Positions 33,538 to 41,895 of a stretch of DNA of 64,000 nucleotides are shown piece after piece (position 1 is the first letter of the stretch; each line of letters starts with the position of its first letter). The notes beneath the pieces are model-generated. The model made no database searches. It had not been told where the DNA came from and saw nothing but the letters and a program-made list of their open reading frames with translations. Location: the NCBI GenBank assembly GCA_016706545.1, contig JADJJK010000006.1:219567-283566 (forward strand), in the 5' to 3' direction. Made by a program: the position numbers and the translations under genes. This DNA is from Myxococcales bacterium. Lineage in GTDB: Bacteria > Myxococcota_A > Polyangia > Haliangiales > Haliangiaceae.

Positions 33538-33703
33538 GGCTTCTAGGCCTCGTCCCAGCGTTCTGATCGGTGGCAGGCCGCCGATCCATCGCCTTTCGCC
33601 GCGTTGCCGCTCCTCGCGGGCCGTCCAGGAACGCCTCGTCGCGGCGCCTTGCGCTCGGCGCGCCTCGGCACCCTCCATAGATCATTTCCGCTGGGACGAG
33701 GCA

Positions 33704-34597
33704 CTAGCCGTCGCTTTCGCTGGCTTCATCACCTTCGAGCAGCGCGGCCACCAGCTCTTCGTCGAACAGCGGCGTCGCGCCTCGGTGGCTGGCGACCTCC
33801 GCGGCCCACCGGCTCGCCGCCGCGCCGGTGTCCTCCAGGCTCCAGCCGGACAGCGCGCCGTGGACCAGGATGGCCAGGTAGGCGTCGCCGCAGCCCACGT
33901 GATCGCCGCCGGGCCGCGCGGCCACGCCGGGGATCTGCAGCACCCGACCCTCGGCGTAGATCGTCGAGCCCTCGGCGCCGCGGGTCACCACCACCACACG
34001 CGGCTTCTGCAGCAGCACGTGCAGCGGATCGGCGGTGCCCAGCGCCGCGCCCACCAGCGTCAGCTCGCGCTCGTTGAGCTTGATCACGTCCGCGGCGGAG
34101 AGCGCCTCGCCCAGCACCTGCGGCGAGAGATCCGCCGGGCGCAGGTTGGGATCGCACACGCGCAAGCAGCCCGCCGGCAGCTCGGAGAGCGCGCGCCGCC
34201 ACGCCGCCAGGCCGCCCGCTTGCCGCTGCGCCAGCGTGCCATACACGAAGGCCCCTGCGTCGGCGAACGCGGCGCGCACCGCCGCCGTCAGCTCGAGGTG
34301 TTCCCACGCGCGCCCCGGCACCAGGTGGTAGCGCGGCTCGCCGTCCTCCAGCGTGATCGTGACCTCCCCGGTGGCGCGCTCGCGGTCCACCTGCACCAGC
34401 GAGATGTCCACGAGGGGCGCGAGCTGGGTCAGCGCGCGGTGGCCCCACTCGTCATCGCCCACCCGGCTCACGAGCTGCGCCCACGCTCCGGCTTGCCCCA
34501 GGTGCCAGGCCACGTTGCTCGGCGCGCCGCCGAGCTTGGGGCCATCCGGGAAGCGATCCCAGAGGACCTCTCCCCACAGCAGCACGGCCTGGCTCAC
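33704..34597 (-). CDS. PfkB-family carbohydrate kinase (fructokinase-like)
   Basis: A 297-residue soluble kinase. It has the N-terminal glycine motif (KLGGAPSNVAWHLGQAGA) typical of fructokinases, a central DPNLRPADLS segment (the family DxNxR), IKLNERE and the C-terminal signature GGDHVGCGDAYLA. In that signature the catalytic Asp is kept, but the usual GAGD anion-hole sequence reads GCGD, a conservative oddity. The predicted reaction is ATP-dependent phosphorylation of a sugar or nucleoside. It is divergent from the NAD salvage operon, with only 185 bp between start codons, and the candidate NrtR operator lies in that gap. Coregulation and a nucleoside substrate are therefore possible but unproven. 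Confidence 0.88.
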   Translation of the reverse strand: MSQAVLLWGEVLWDRFPDGPKLGGAPSNVAWHLGQAGAWAQLVSRVGDDEWGHRALTQLAPLVDISLVQVDRERATGEVTITLEDGEPRYHLVPGRAWEHLELTAAVRAAFADAGAFVYGTLAQRQAGGLAAWRRALSELPAGCLRVCDPNLRPADLSPQVLGEALSAADVIKLNERELTLVGAALGTADPLHVLLQKPRVVVVTRGAEGSTIYAEGRVLQIPGVAARPGGDHVGCGDAYLAILVHGALSGWSLEDTGAAASRWAAEVASHRGATPLFDEELVAALLEGDEASESDG

Positions 34598-34734
34598 GCT
34601 CGCCTCCGGCCGCCGCCAAGCGGCAGATCATGCAGTCGGGGCGCCGCGTGCGTGAGAGTCGTGCGAGATCGTCCCAGCCCGCCCAGACCCGGGCTGCCCA
34701 GACTGCCCGAACCGCCCGAACCTCGCAGACGGCG

Positions 34735-34763
34735 TTGACATGTGAGATGTTCGTGTAAAGAAT
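34735..34763 (+). promoter_or_regulatory. Candidate promoter of the NAD salvage operon
   Basis: A perfect TTGACA (34735-34740) stands 17 bases before AAGAAT (34758-34763), in an AT-richer island unlike the surrounding sequence. The start codon of pncB follows 19 bases later with AAAAGGA as ribosome-binding site. The -10 match is weak, but the -35 is exact. Confidence 0.55.
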
Positions 34764-34770
34764 ACACTAA
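34750..34770. promoter_or_regulatory. Candidate NrtR operator (21-bp palindrome)
   Basis: GTGTA (34753-34757) and TACAC (34763-34767) are exact inverted arms around a five-base centre, and TT and AA at the ends extend the symmetry to 21 bp with one mismatched pair. NrtR-family repressors are known to bind palindromes of about this size in front of NAD genes, and the operon encodes an NrtR. The site overlaps the -10 element, so binding should repress. Confidence 0.55.
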
Positions 34771-34782
34771 AAGGAACCAACG

Positions 34783-36438
34783 ATGGAAACCCTGGGGAAA
34801 GACTACGGTAGCTCAAACCGAGGCGCCAATGAGGCTCCGGACGCGACTTCCGGCGCGTACACCGGGGAGCTGGGCGCCGCGGCGGGCGCCGGGCCCAGCG
34901 CGCTCGCGCTGCTCACGGATCTGTACCAGCTCACCATGGCGCTCGGGTACTGGGCCACCGGTCAAGCCGAGCGCGAGGCGGTCTTTCACCTGACGTTCCG
35001 CCGGCCGCCGTTCGCGGGCGGGTACGCGATCGCCGCGGGCATCCAGCCGGCCCTCGAGTACCTCACCAAGCTGCGCTTCTCCGACAGCGACCTTGCCTAT
35101 CTCGAGACCCTGCGCGACGCAGACGGTGCGCAGATGTTCCCGCGCGGCTTCCTCGACTACCTGGCCGCGTTTCGGTTTGGCTGCTCGGTGGACGCGGTGC
35201 CGGAGGGGACGCTGGTGTTCGCGCACGAGCCGCTGGTGCGCGTGCGCGGGCCGATCCTCGCGGCCCAGCTCGTCGAGACGCCGCTGCTCACCATGATCAA
35301 CTTCCAGACGCTCATCGCCACCAAGGCGTCGCGCGTGGTGGCGGCGGCGGCGGGCCAGCCGGTCCTGGAGTTCGGGCTGCGCCGCGCCCAGGGCATCGAC
35401 GGCGGCCTGGCCGCGTCGCGCGCAGCCTACCTGGGAGGCTGCGCCGCCACCTCGAACGTGCTGGCGGGCAAGCTGTATGGCATCCCGGTGCGCGGCACCC
35501 ACGCCCATAGCTGGGTGATGTTTCACGACGACGAGCTGGCAGCGTTTCGCGCCTACGCCGACGCGCTGCCCGGCAACTGCACCTTCCTCGTCGACACCTA
35601 CGACACCCTCGAGGGCGTGCGCCACGCCATCACCGTGGGCCGCGAGCTGGCGGCCCGCGGGCGGCGGCTGCTCGGCATCCGGCTCGACTCCGGCGACCTG
35701 GCGTACCTGTCCATCGAGGCGCGGCGCATGCTCGACGAGGCCGGCTTCTCGGACACCCGCATCGTCGCCTCCAACGACCTCGACGAGACCTTGATCGGCA
35801 GCCTGCGCGAGCAGGGCGCGCGCATCGACACCTGGGGGGTCGGCACCAAGCTCGTCACCGCCTACGATCAGCCGGCGCTCGGCGGCGTGTACAAGCTGGG
35901 CGCGATCCGCGACGACGACGGCGCCTGGCGGCAGGCCATCAAGCTGTCCGAGCAGCCGATCAAGATCTCGAACCCCGGGCAGCTCCAGGTGTGTCGGCTG
36001 CGGCGCGGCGACCAGCTCGTGGCGGACGTGATCTACGATGAGGTCAGCGGCCTCACGCGCCCGCTGGTCTTGCACGACCTGGAAGATCCAGAGCGCGTCC
36101 ACGAGCTGGCGGTCGCCGGGCTGTCCGAGCAGCAGCTCCTCGAGCCGATGCTCGATCGCGGCCAGGTGGTGCCGCGGGACGCGAGCCTGGCCAGCGCGCG
36201 CGCGCGCGCCGCCGCGCAGCTCGCCGAGCTGTCGCCGCGCACCCGGCGCTTCATGAACCCGCAGCCCCATCCCGTCGGGCTCGACGCCAAGGTCCACGCC
36301 GAGAAGCGGCGCCTCGTCGAGGCCGCGCGCCGAGCCGCCAGGAGCGCGGAGATCCCCGGGACGGCAGGCGGCGCGCCGGATTCCCCAGGCGCGCCGGATG
36401 CCCCAGCCCCCGCGAGCGGCCAGGGCGGTGCGTCGTGA
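34783..36438 (+). CDS. pncB: Nicotinate phosphoribosyltransferase
   Basis: A 551-residue enzyme joining nicotinate and PRPP, with ATP, to form nicotinate mononucleotide. The N-terminal motif LLTDLYQLTMALGYW and the FRRPPFAGGYAIAAG segment are typical, FGLRRAQGIDGG forms part of the substrate site, and THAHSWV carries the phosphorylated His. LDSGDLAYLS and GVGTKLVTAYDQPALGGVYK complete the barrel. The first 35 residues are an extra low-complexity leader and the last 25 a Pro/Ala tail. The start ATG has AAAAGGA before it. It is the first gene of the salvage operon; the stop overlaps the next start (GTGA). Confidence 0.95.
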   Translation: METLGKDYGSSNRGANEAPDATSGAYTGELGAAAGAGPSALALLTDLYQLTMALGYWATGQAEREAVFHLTFRRPPFAGGYAIAAGIQPALEYLTKLRFSDSDLAYLETLRDADGAQMFPRGFLDYLAAFRFGCSVDAVPEGTLVFAHEPLVRVRGPILAAQLVETPLLTMINFQTLIATKASRVVAAAAGQPVLEFGLRRAQGIDGGLAASRAAYLGGCAATSNVLAGKLYGIPVRGTHAHSWVMFHDDELAAFRAYADALPGNCTFLVDTYDTLEGVRHAITVGRELAARGRRLLGIRLDSGDLAYLSIEARRMLDEAGFSDTRIVASNDLDETLIGSLREQGARIDTWGVGTKLVTAYDQPALGGVYKLGAIRDDDGAWRQAIKLSEQPIKISNPGQLQVCRLRRGDQLVADVIYDEVSGLTRPLVLHDLEDPERVHELAVAGLSEQQLLEPMLDRGQVVPRDASLASARARAAAQLAELSPRTRRFMNPQPHPVGLDAKVHAEKRRLVEAARRAARSAEIPGTAGGAPDSPGAPDAPAPASGQGGAS

Positions 36439-37352
36439 CCCCGCTGGTCTTCTCCACCGAGGCCTACCAGTACCTGGCCCACCGCGTGGTCGAGCTCGGC
36501 GAGTGGCAGCTTGGCCAGGTCACGCGCAAGTGGTTCCCGGACGGTGAGCACTACCAGCGGGTGGACACCGACTGCGCGGATCGCGACGTGGTGCTCGTCG
36601 GCGGCACCATCACCGACCACGACACGCTCGAGCTCTACGACCTGGCGTGCGGCCTGGTCACCGAGGGCGCGTATCGCCTGCGCCTGGTGATCCCGTTCTT
36701 TGGCCACTCCACGATGGAGCGCGCGGTGCGCGCCGGAGAGGTGGTCACCGCCAAGACCCGCGCCCGCCTGCTGTCGTCGATCCCGGTGGCCAGCGGCGGC
36801 AACCAGGTCTTCCTGCTCGACCTGCACGTGTCGGCGGTGGCGCACTACTTCGAGGGCGGCATCCGCCCGGTCCACGTCTACGGAAAGCCCATCGTGATGG
36901 AGGCGGCCACCCGGCTCGGCGGCGACGACTTCGTGCTGGCCTGCACCGACGCTGGTCGCGCCAAGTGGGTGGAGTCGCTGGCCAACGATCTCGGCGTGCC
37001 GGCCGCCTTCGTCTACAAGCGCCGGCTCGACGGCGCCTCCACCGAGGTCACGGGCGTCAGCGCGCAGGTCGCCGGCAAGCGCGTCGTGATCTATGACGAC
37101 ATGATCCGCACCGGCGGCTCGCTGTGCAGCGCGGCGCGCGCGTATCGCGACGCCGGCGCTGCCTCCATCGACGCCATCGCCACCCACGGCGTGTTCCCCG
37201 GCGACTCGGCGGCCAAGATCGCCGCCACCGGCCTGTTCGGCAAGATCGTCGTCACCGACAGCCACCCGCGCGCGGTCGCGCACCAGGGCGCGGGCCTGGA
37301 GGTACAGTCCGTGGCGGGCCTCCTGGTCGAGCACCTCCGCAGCAACCGCTAG
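36435..37352 (+). CDS. prs: Ribose-phosphate pyrophosphokinase
   Basis: A 305-residue PRPP synthetase using ribose 5-phosphate and ATP. It shows the N-terminal FPDGEHYQRV motif, the regulatory/ATP loop region with PFFGHSTMERA, the LDLHV segment with the catalytic His and the PRPP-binding loop VVIYDDMIRTGGSL (about residue 218). GTG start with four-base overlap to pncB. Its presence between pncB and nadE makes sense because PncB consumes PRPP; this is probably a dedicated second copy, since a housekeeping prs would be expected elsewhere. Confidence 0.93.
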   Translation: MTPLVFSTEAYQYLAHRVVELGEWQLGQVTRKWFPDGEHYQRVDTDCADRDVVLVGGTITDHDTLELYDLACGLVTEGAYRLRLVIPFFGHSTMERAVRAGEVVTAKTRARLLSSIPVASGGNQVFLLDLHVSAVAHYFEGGIRPVHVYGKPIVMEAATRLGGDDFVLACTDAGRAKWVESLANDLGVPAAFVYKRRLDGASTEVTGVSAQVAGKRVVIYDDMIRTGGSLCSAARAYRDAGAASIDAIATHGVFPGDSAAKIAATGLFGKIVVTDSHPRAVAHQGAGLEVQSVAGLLVEHLRSNR

Positions 37353-37433
37353 CGCGTCGCCTCCGTCGGGCCGCTCCTCTCCTTCTCTTCCTCCTCGTCC
37401 TCCTTGTCCTCCTCGTCCCTGGAGATCTTCCCC

Positions 37434-39488
37434 ATGAAGCTTGTCCGCGTCGCCGTCGCCGTCTTGAATCAGACCCCGCTGTCGTGGGACGAGAACCTGG
37501 CCAACGTGCTCGCCGCCGTCGAAGCGGCCCGAGCGCAGGACGTCTCGCTGCTTTGCCTGCCCGAGATGGCCATCACCGGCTACGGCTGCGAAGACGCCTA
37601 CTTCATGACCGGCCTGCAGGACCTGGTGTGGTCGCAGCTCGAGCGCGTGGCAGAGCAAAGCCGCGGCCTGGTGGTCGCCATCGGCGTGCCGCTGTATCAC
37701 GAGAAGGCGCTCTACAACGCCGCGGCGCTGCTGGTCGACGGGCACATCGTCGGCTTCGTCGGCAAGCAGTTCCTCGCCGGCGACGGCATCCACTACGAGC
37801 CGCGCTGGTTCAAGGAGTGGCCCGCCGGCGAGGTCGACTCGATCGAGCACGAGCGCGCCGACGGCACCGTCGAGCACTACCCCATCGGCGATCTGGTGTT
37901 CGACGTCGGCGGCATCCGCGTCGGCTTCGAGATCTGCGAGGACGCCTGGGTGGCTAACCGGCCAGGCACGGGCCTGGCGCTGCGCGGGGTGGACGTCCTG
38001 CTAAACCCGTCCGCCAGCCACTTCGCCTTCGGCAAGTTCGCGGTGCGCCAGCGCTTCGTCATCGAGGGCTCGCGCGCGTTCGGCGTCGCCTACCTGTACT
38101 CGAACCTGCTCGGCAACGAGGCCGGCCGCGTGGTGTACGACGGCGGCGGCCTCATCGCGTCCGGTGGCGCGCTCCTGGCCCGCGGGCGGCGCTTCTCGTT
38201 TCACCCGTGCGAGCTGTCCTGTGCGGTGGTGGACATCGAGGCCAACCGCCGCGAGCAGGCGCGCCGCGGCAGCCACCGCCCCCGCCACGACAGCGACGAC
38301 AGCGTCGTCGAGGCGGCGTTCTCCTGGCCTTCGCTCTACCCCGCGGCGGTCCCGGCGCTGCCCCGAAGCTGGGAGGACGAAGCCCATGTCCGCGAGGAGG
38401 AGTTCGCGCGCGCGGTCGCGCTCGGCCTGTGGGACTACCTGCGCAAGAGCAAGAGCCAGGGCTACGTGGTGTCCATCTCCGGAGGCGCAGACTCCGCGGC
38501 CTGCGCCGTGCTGGTGGCGCTGGCCATCCGCCTGGCGATCTCGGAGCTGGGCCCCGGCGGGGTGCGCGCGGTGGTGGGCTTCTTCCCGCGGCTCCTCGAC
38601 GCCATCGATCAGGGCGCCGAGCCGGCCGCGCTGGTGCGCGCGGTCCTGTCCTGTGCCTATCAGGCCACCGAGAACTCCGGACCGGTCACCCGCACCGCGG
38701 CGCGCGAGGTGGCGCAGGCGCTCGGCGCCGAGTTCCATGAGCTCGATGTCGACGCGCTGTACAAGGGTTACGTGGCGCTGATCGAGCAGGCGGTGGGCCG
38801 GGCCATGGACTGGAAGCGCGACGACGTCACGCTGCAGAACATCCAGGCGCGCGTGCGCGCGCCGTCGATCTGGATGCTGGCCAACCTGCGCGGCGCGGTG
38901 CTGCTCACCACCTCCAACCGCTCGGAGTGCGCCGTGGGCTACGCCACCATGGATGGCGACACCGCCGGCGGCCTGGCGCCGCTCGGCGGCATCGACAAGA
39001 CCTACCTGCGGCAGTGGCTGCGCTGGATGGAGCACACCGGGCCAGAGGGCCACGGGCCCATGCCCGCCCTGTCCTTCATCAACGCGCAGCAGCCCACCGC
39101 CGAGCTGCGCCCGCCGTCCTCGGCGCAGACCGACGAGGGAGATCTCATGCCCTATGATCTGCTCGAGGCGGTGGAGGACTCGGCCATCCGCGACAAGCAC
39201 ACCCCGCTGGAGGTGTTGCTGGAGCTGATGCCGCGCTATCCGCAGCATCGTCCGCTGCAGCTCGGCACCTGGATCGAGCGCTTCTTTCGCCTGTGGTGCA
39301 AGAACCAGTGGAAGCGCGAGCGCTTCGCGCCCTCGTTTCACCTGGATGACCGCAACGTCGATCCCAGATCCTGGTGCCGGTTCCCCATCCTGTCCGGCGG
39401 CTTCGAGCGCGAGCTGGCGCAGATGCGGGCCTTCGTCGCCCAGCAGGGCGAGCACACCACCACGCGAGGGAGCTTGCCGCAGCCATGA
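37434..39488 (+). CDS. nadE: Glutamine-dependent NAD+ synthetase
   Basis: A 684-residue two-domain enzyme that amidates deamido-NAD. The N-terminal nitrilase-like glutaminase has the triad Glu44 (LPEMAITGYG), Lys111 (VGKQFLAGDG) and Cys168 (EICEDAW). The C-terminal synthetase has the P-loop SGGADS (349-354), and the QNIQARVR and TTSNRSECAVGY motifs. Length and order match eukaryote/actinobacterial-type NadE. The ATG at 37434 has GGAGA before it; it is preceded by a 45-base pyrimidine-rich tract (37376-37420). It overlaps the regulator gene by four bases (ATGA). Confidence 0.96.
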   Translation: MKLVRVAVAVLNQTPLSWDENLANVLAAVEAARAQDVSLLCLPEMAITGYGCEDAYFMTGLQDLVWSQLERVAEQSRGLVVAIGVPLYHEKALYNAAALLVDGHIVGFVGKQFLAGDGIHYEPRWFKEWPAGEVDSIEHERADGTVEHYPIGDLVFDVGGIRVGFEICEDAWVANRPGTGLALRGVDVLLNPSASHFAFGKFAVRQRFVIEGSRAFGVAYLYSNLLGNEAGRVVYDGGGLIASGGALLARGRRFSFHPCELSCAVVDIEANRREQARRGSHRPRHDSDDSVVEAAFSWPSLYPAAVPALPRSWEDEAHVREEEFARAVALGLWDYLRKSKSQGYVVSISGGADSAACAVLVALAIRLAISELGPGGVRAVVGFFPRLLDAIDQGAEPAALVRAVLSCAYQATENSGPVTRTAAREVAQALGAEFHELDVDALYKGYVALIEQAVGRAMDWKRDDVTLQNIQARVRAPSIWMLANLRGAVLLTTSNRSECAVGYATMDGDTAGGLAPLGGIDKTYLRQWLRWMEHTGPEGHGPMPALSFINAQQPTAELRPPSSAQTDEGDLMPYDLLEAVEDSAIRDKHTPLEVLLELMPRYPQHRPLQLGTWIERFFRLWCKNQWKRERFAPSFHLDDRNVDPRSWCRFPILSGGFERELAQMRAFVAQQGEHTTTRGSLPQP

Positions 39489-40183
39489 CCGCCGGGCTTC
39501 ACAGCTACGAGTATCCGCGCGCGGCGCTCACGGTGGACTGCGTGGTGTTCGGGCTCGATGAGAAGGACCTCAAGGTGCTGCTCATCCAGCGCCGGCTGAC
39601 GCCCTTTCAGCACGCCTGGGCGTTGCCCGGCGGCTTCGTGCGCGTCGACGAGACCCTGGACGAGGCGGCGCGGCGCGAGCTGGCCGAGGAGGCCGGGGTC
39701 ACCGACGTGTACCTCGAGCAGCTCTACACCTTCGGCGAGCTCGACCGCGATCCGCGCGAGCGCGTGGTCACGGTGGCGTACTACGCGCTGGCCAAGCTCA
39801 GCGATCACCGCATCCGCGCCGCCACAGACGCGCTGGGGGTGGGCTGGTTTCCCCTCGAAGATCTGCCTGCGCTCGCGTTCGATCACGTGAACATCGTCAA
39901 GGTCGCCACCGAGCGGCTGCGCGGCAAGGTCCGGTATGCGCCGGTCGGCTTCGAGCTGTTGCCGCCGCGCTTCTCGTTGACCCAGCTCCAGCGGCTCTAC
40001 GAGATCATCCTTGGCACCGAGCTCGACAAGCGGAACTTCCGAAAGAAGATCTTGTCGATGGACCTCCTGGTCGAGACCGACGAGATGGAGCGCGGCGTGC
40101 GCCACCGCGCGGCGCGCCTGTATCGCTTCGACCGCCGACGCTACGACAAGCTCGCGCGCTCCGGCTTCAGCTTCGCGATCTGA
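39485..40183 (+). CDS. nrtR: NrtR-family Nudix transcriptional regulator of NAD metabolism
   Basis: A 232-residue protein with an N-terminal Nudix domain and a C-terminal winged-helix domain, the NrtR layout. The Nudix box (about residues 49-71) is intact: GFVRVDETLDEAARRELAEE, with every metal-binding Glu. In many NrtR proteins it is degenerate and used only to sense ADP-ribose, so this one may still hydrolyse a substrate. The DNA-binding domain carries FSLTQLQRLYEIILG and RNFRKKILSMDLL, followed by the basic RLYRFDRRRYDKL. It is encoded fourth in the operon it probably represses. Its stop codon lies in a small palindrome (40180-40194). Confidence 0.93.
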   Translation: MTAGLHSYEYPRAALTVDCVVFGLDEKDLKVLLIQRRLTPFQHAWALPGGFVRVDETLDEAARRELAEEAGVTDVYLEQLYTFGELDRDPRERVVTVAYYALAKLSDHRIRAATDALGVGWFPLEDLPALAFDHVNIVKVATERLRGKVRYAPVGFELLPPRFSLTQLQRLYEIILGTELDKRNFRKKILSMDLLVETDEMERGVRHRAARLYRFDRRRYDKLARSGFSFAI

Positions 40184-40194
40184 AGCTGCTTCAG
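40180..40194. repeat. Palindrome over the nrtR stop codon
   Basis: CTGAAGC and GCTTCAG flank a single T; the TGA stop (40181-40183) lies in the left arm. A wider partial symmetry (ATCTG/CAGAT) surrounds it. It separates nrtR from pncA, and the one-base loop makes a protein- or attenuation-related role hard to judge. Confidence 0.4.
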
Positions 40195-40342
40195 GCAGAT
40201 GTCAGACGAGGGCCGTCGAGTCCCGCGATGTGTGGGCGCGTCGTTGACGCGGGTGCGAAGGTGGCACGTGTCGTCGTGAAGGATTGATCCATCGACGTCA
40301 TTGCCGGGTGGCGCGCGCGAGGTCTCCCGATACACTAGCTCG

Positions 40343-40963
40343 ATGTCCCGTGCATTGATCGTGGTGGATTTGCAAAACGACTTCTGCGCCGGTGGCGCGC
40401 TTGCTGTGAAGGACGGAGATGCGGTCATTGCTGTCGCCAATCGCTTGATGCCCCACTTTGCGACCGTGGTGGCGACCCAGGACTTTCACCCAGCGGATCA
40501 CGGCAGCTTCGCTACCAACCAGCAGGGCGTGGCGGTTGGCCAGGTGTTCCAGCTAGGCGGCTTGCCGCAGGTCGCCTGGCCTGCGCACTGCGTGCAGGGG
40601 ACGCGAGGCGCGGAGCTGCACCCGGAGCTGGTCGCCGGATCGATCTCGCAGGTGTTCCCCAAGGGCACCGACGCGGCCGTCGACAGCTACAGCGGCTTCT
40701 TCGACAACGGGCGGCGCAAGTCGACCGGGCTCGCGGAGTGGCTGCGCGAGCGCGGCATCCGCGACCTCTACGTCCTTGGCCTCGCCACCGACTACTGCGT
40801 GAAGGCCACCGTGCTCGACGCGATCGACCAGGGCTTCTCGGTGTGGCTCATCGAGGACGGCTGCCGCGCCGTCGATCTGGCCGAGGGCGACGGGGAGCGG
40901 GCCATCGGCGAGATGCGGGCCGCTGGCGCCACGATCTTGTGGAGCGGCGCCATCGCGACCTAG
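40343..40963 (+). CDS. pncA: Nicotinamidase
   Basis: A 206-residue hydrolase turning nicotinamide into nicotinate and ammonia. The catalytic triad is visible: Asp9 (VVDLQNDFC), Lys107 (FPKGTD) and Cys152 (ATDYCVKAT). Metal ligands are offered by TQDFHPADHGSF. The start ATG at 40343 opens exactly with the conserved first strand. The 159-bp gap after nrtR means pncA may have its own promoter; TACACT at 40331 repeats the six bases TACACT seen in the operator region before pncB. The stop codon lies in a 34-bp palindrome. It completes the route from nicotinamide to nicotinate mononucleotide. Confidence 0.95.
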   Translation: MSRALIVVDLQNDFCAGGALAVKDGDAVIAVANRLMPHFATVVATQDFHPADHGSFATNQQGVAVGQVFQLGGLPQVAWPAHCVQGTRGAELHPELVAGSISQVFPKGTDAAVDSYSGFFDNGRRKSTGLAEWLRERGIRDLYVLGLATDYCVKATVLDAIDQGFSVWLIEDGCRAVDLAEGDGERAIGEMRAAGATILWSGAIAT

Positions 40964-40992
40964 GAGCGTGGTGTCAACACCACGCTCCTAGG
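40959..40992. terminator. Perfect 16-bp-arm palindrome containing the pncA stop codon
   Basis: The left arm (40959-40974) begins with the last two bases of the final sense codon plus the TAG stop; the right arm (40977-40992) is its exact reverse complement; CA lies between. As RNA it would form a very stable hairpin with a UCAA loop. It has no T-run. It may terminate both convergent transcripts, or be a protein-binding or mobile palindromic element. Confidence 0.6.
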
Positions 40993-41018
40993 CTCATTGT
41001 TGGGCAAAGCCCTCCGGA

Positions 41019-41036
41019 CGGGCGCACTCGCGCCCG
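41019..41036. repeat. Second hairpin downstream of pncA
   Basis: CGGGCGC and GCGCCCG form a perfect seven-base stem with loop ACTC. Together with a third, weaker stem (CCGAGC 41056-41061 with GCTCGG 41073-41078), this fills the gap between pncA and the convergent gene. Confidence 0.55.
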
Positions 41037-41076
41037 GGCTGCGCCGCCAACCTCGCCGAGCGAGCTTGGCGTGCTC

Positions 41077-41103
41077 GGCCAGGAGACTGTTTGACACCAG
41101 TCT
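41077..41103. repeat. 27-bp dispersed repeat, copy 2
   Basis: Matches 6748-6774 in 26 of 27 bases, same orientation. Here it lies in the intergenic gap and not over a stop codon. Weaker likeness (TTGGCG) extends about ten bases upstream of both copies. Confidence 0.8.
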
Positions 41104-41149
41104 TCTGGGCGCCGGACTTGGGCCTGGCGCGCTCGGTGGGGCAGGCGAG

Positions 41150-41557
41150 TCACTTGCCCTGGCGCCGGCCCAGCAGGCCGCGCACCGCGGCGCGCGCCGA
41201 GAGCCGTGGCAGGCTGCTGATCGAGCGCGCCAGCGCCAGGGCCAGGGCCAGCGGGCTGTCGCCCCGCGCCTCCACCGCCACCCGCTGTCCCATCACCGTG
41301 TCTTCGATCGCGCCGCGGGCGATGGTGCGCGAGCCGTCGCTGCGGATCTCCACCACCAGGCGCGCCACCACCGGCAGCGCGTCGTCAGGATGACCGGGGC
41401 TGGCCGGCCGCGGCGCTAGCTCGGCACGGTCGGCACGGTCGGCGTGGTCGGCGTGTTCGGCGTGTTCCGCGTGGCTCGCCGGCTCGGCTGCAGCCCCCCC
41501 TGCTGGACGCGCTGGGTCAGCCGGCGGTCCTGAGGGCGGTCCCTGCGGGTCAGCCAT
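41150..41557 (-). CDS. Small protein of unknown function with acidic-His repeats
   Basis: A 135-residue protein on the minus strand from ATG 41557. The first half is low complexity with repeated His-Ala-Glu/Asp units (HAEHAEHADHADRADRA), which could bind metal. The second half is a compact alpha+beta domain (VARLVVEIRSDGSRTIARGA, then MGQRVAVEARGD and a C-terminal basic end GLLGRRQGK). No family is recognised. It is divergent from the respiratory operon (338-bp gap) and convergent with pncA. Confidence 0.65.
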   Translation of the reverse strand: MADPQGPPSGPPADPARPAGGAAAEPASHAEHAEHADHADRADRAELAPRPASPGHPDDALPVVARLVVEIRSDGSRTIARGAIEDTVMGQRVAVEARGDSPLALALALARSISSLPRLSARAAVRGLLGRRQGK

Positions 41558-41895
41558 GACGCATGCCGCCACTCTTGCTGTCCATGCGCGATTCTCGCCC
41601 CTTACGCACCCGTGCAAGGGATGCGGTGATTTGTCGCGTTCCCAGCTCAAGAAGCGCGGTCTCGGCACCAAGTCGCTGCATCAGGACAAGATGCCACATT
41701 CGCAAGCCCAAGCGATTCCATGGATAACCGGCATCCATTCGGGCAACCCCAGAGACGATCTATCTCCATGGTCTTCCGCGAAGTTTCGCAGGCCAAACCT
41801 TGCGGAGACAGGTCTCGCTGTGGTGTTAGAGAAGCGCTCCGAAATAGAGCAAAACACACCGGTTCCTACCGGCAGGTTCGAACAGGGAACGGAAC
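41558..41895. other. Upstream region of the respiratory operon
   Basis: A 338-bp divergent gap, AT-richer than its surroundings, with no gene. Small dyads are present: GCGAA/TTCGC (41778-41789) and CCGGT/ACCGG near 41860-41874. It should contain the promoter of the act-cox operon, but no -35/-10 pair is convincing. GGTTCGAA near the end looks like a tRNA T-loop, but no tRNA can be folded around it. Confidence 0.5.
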
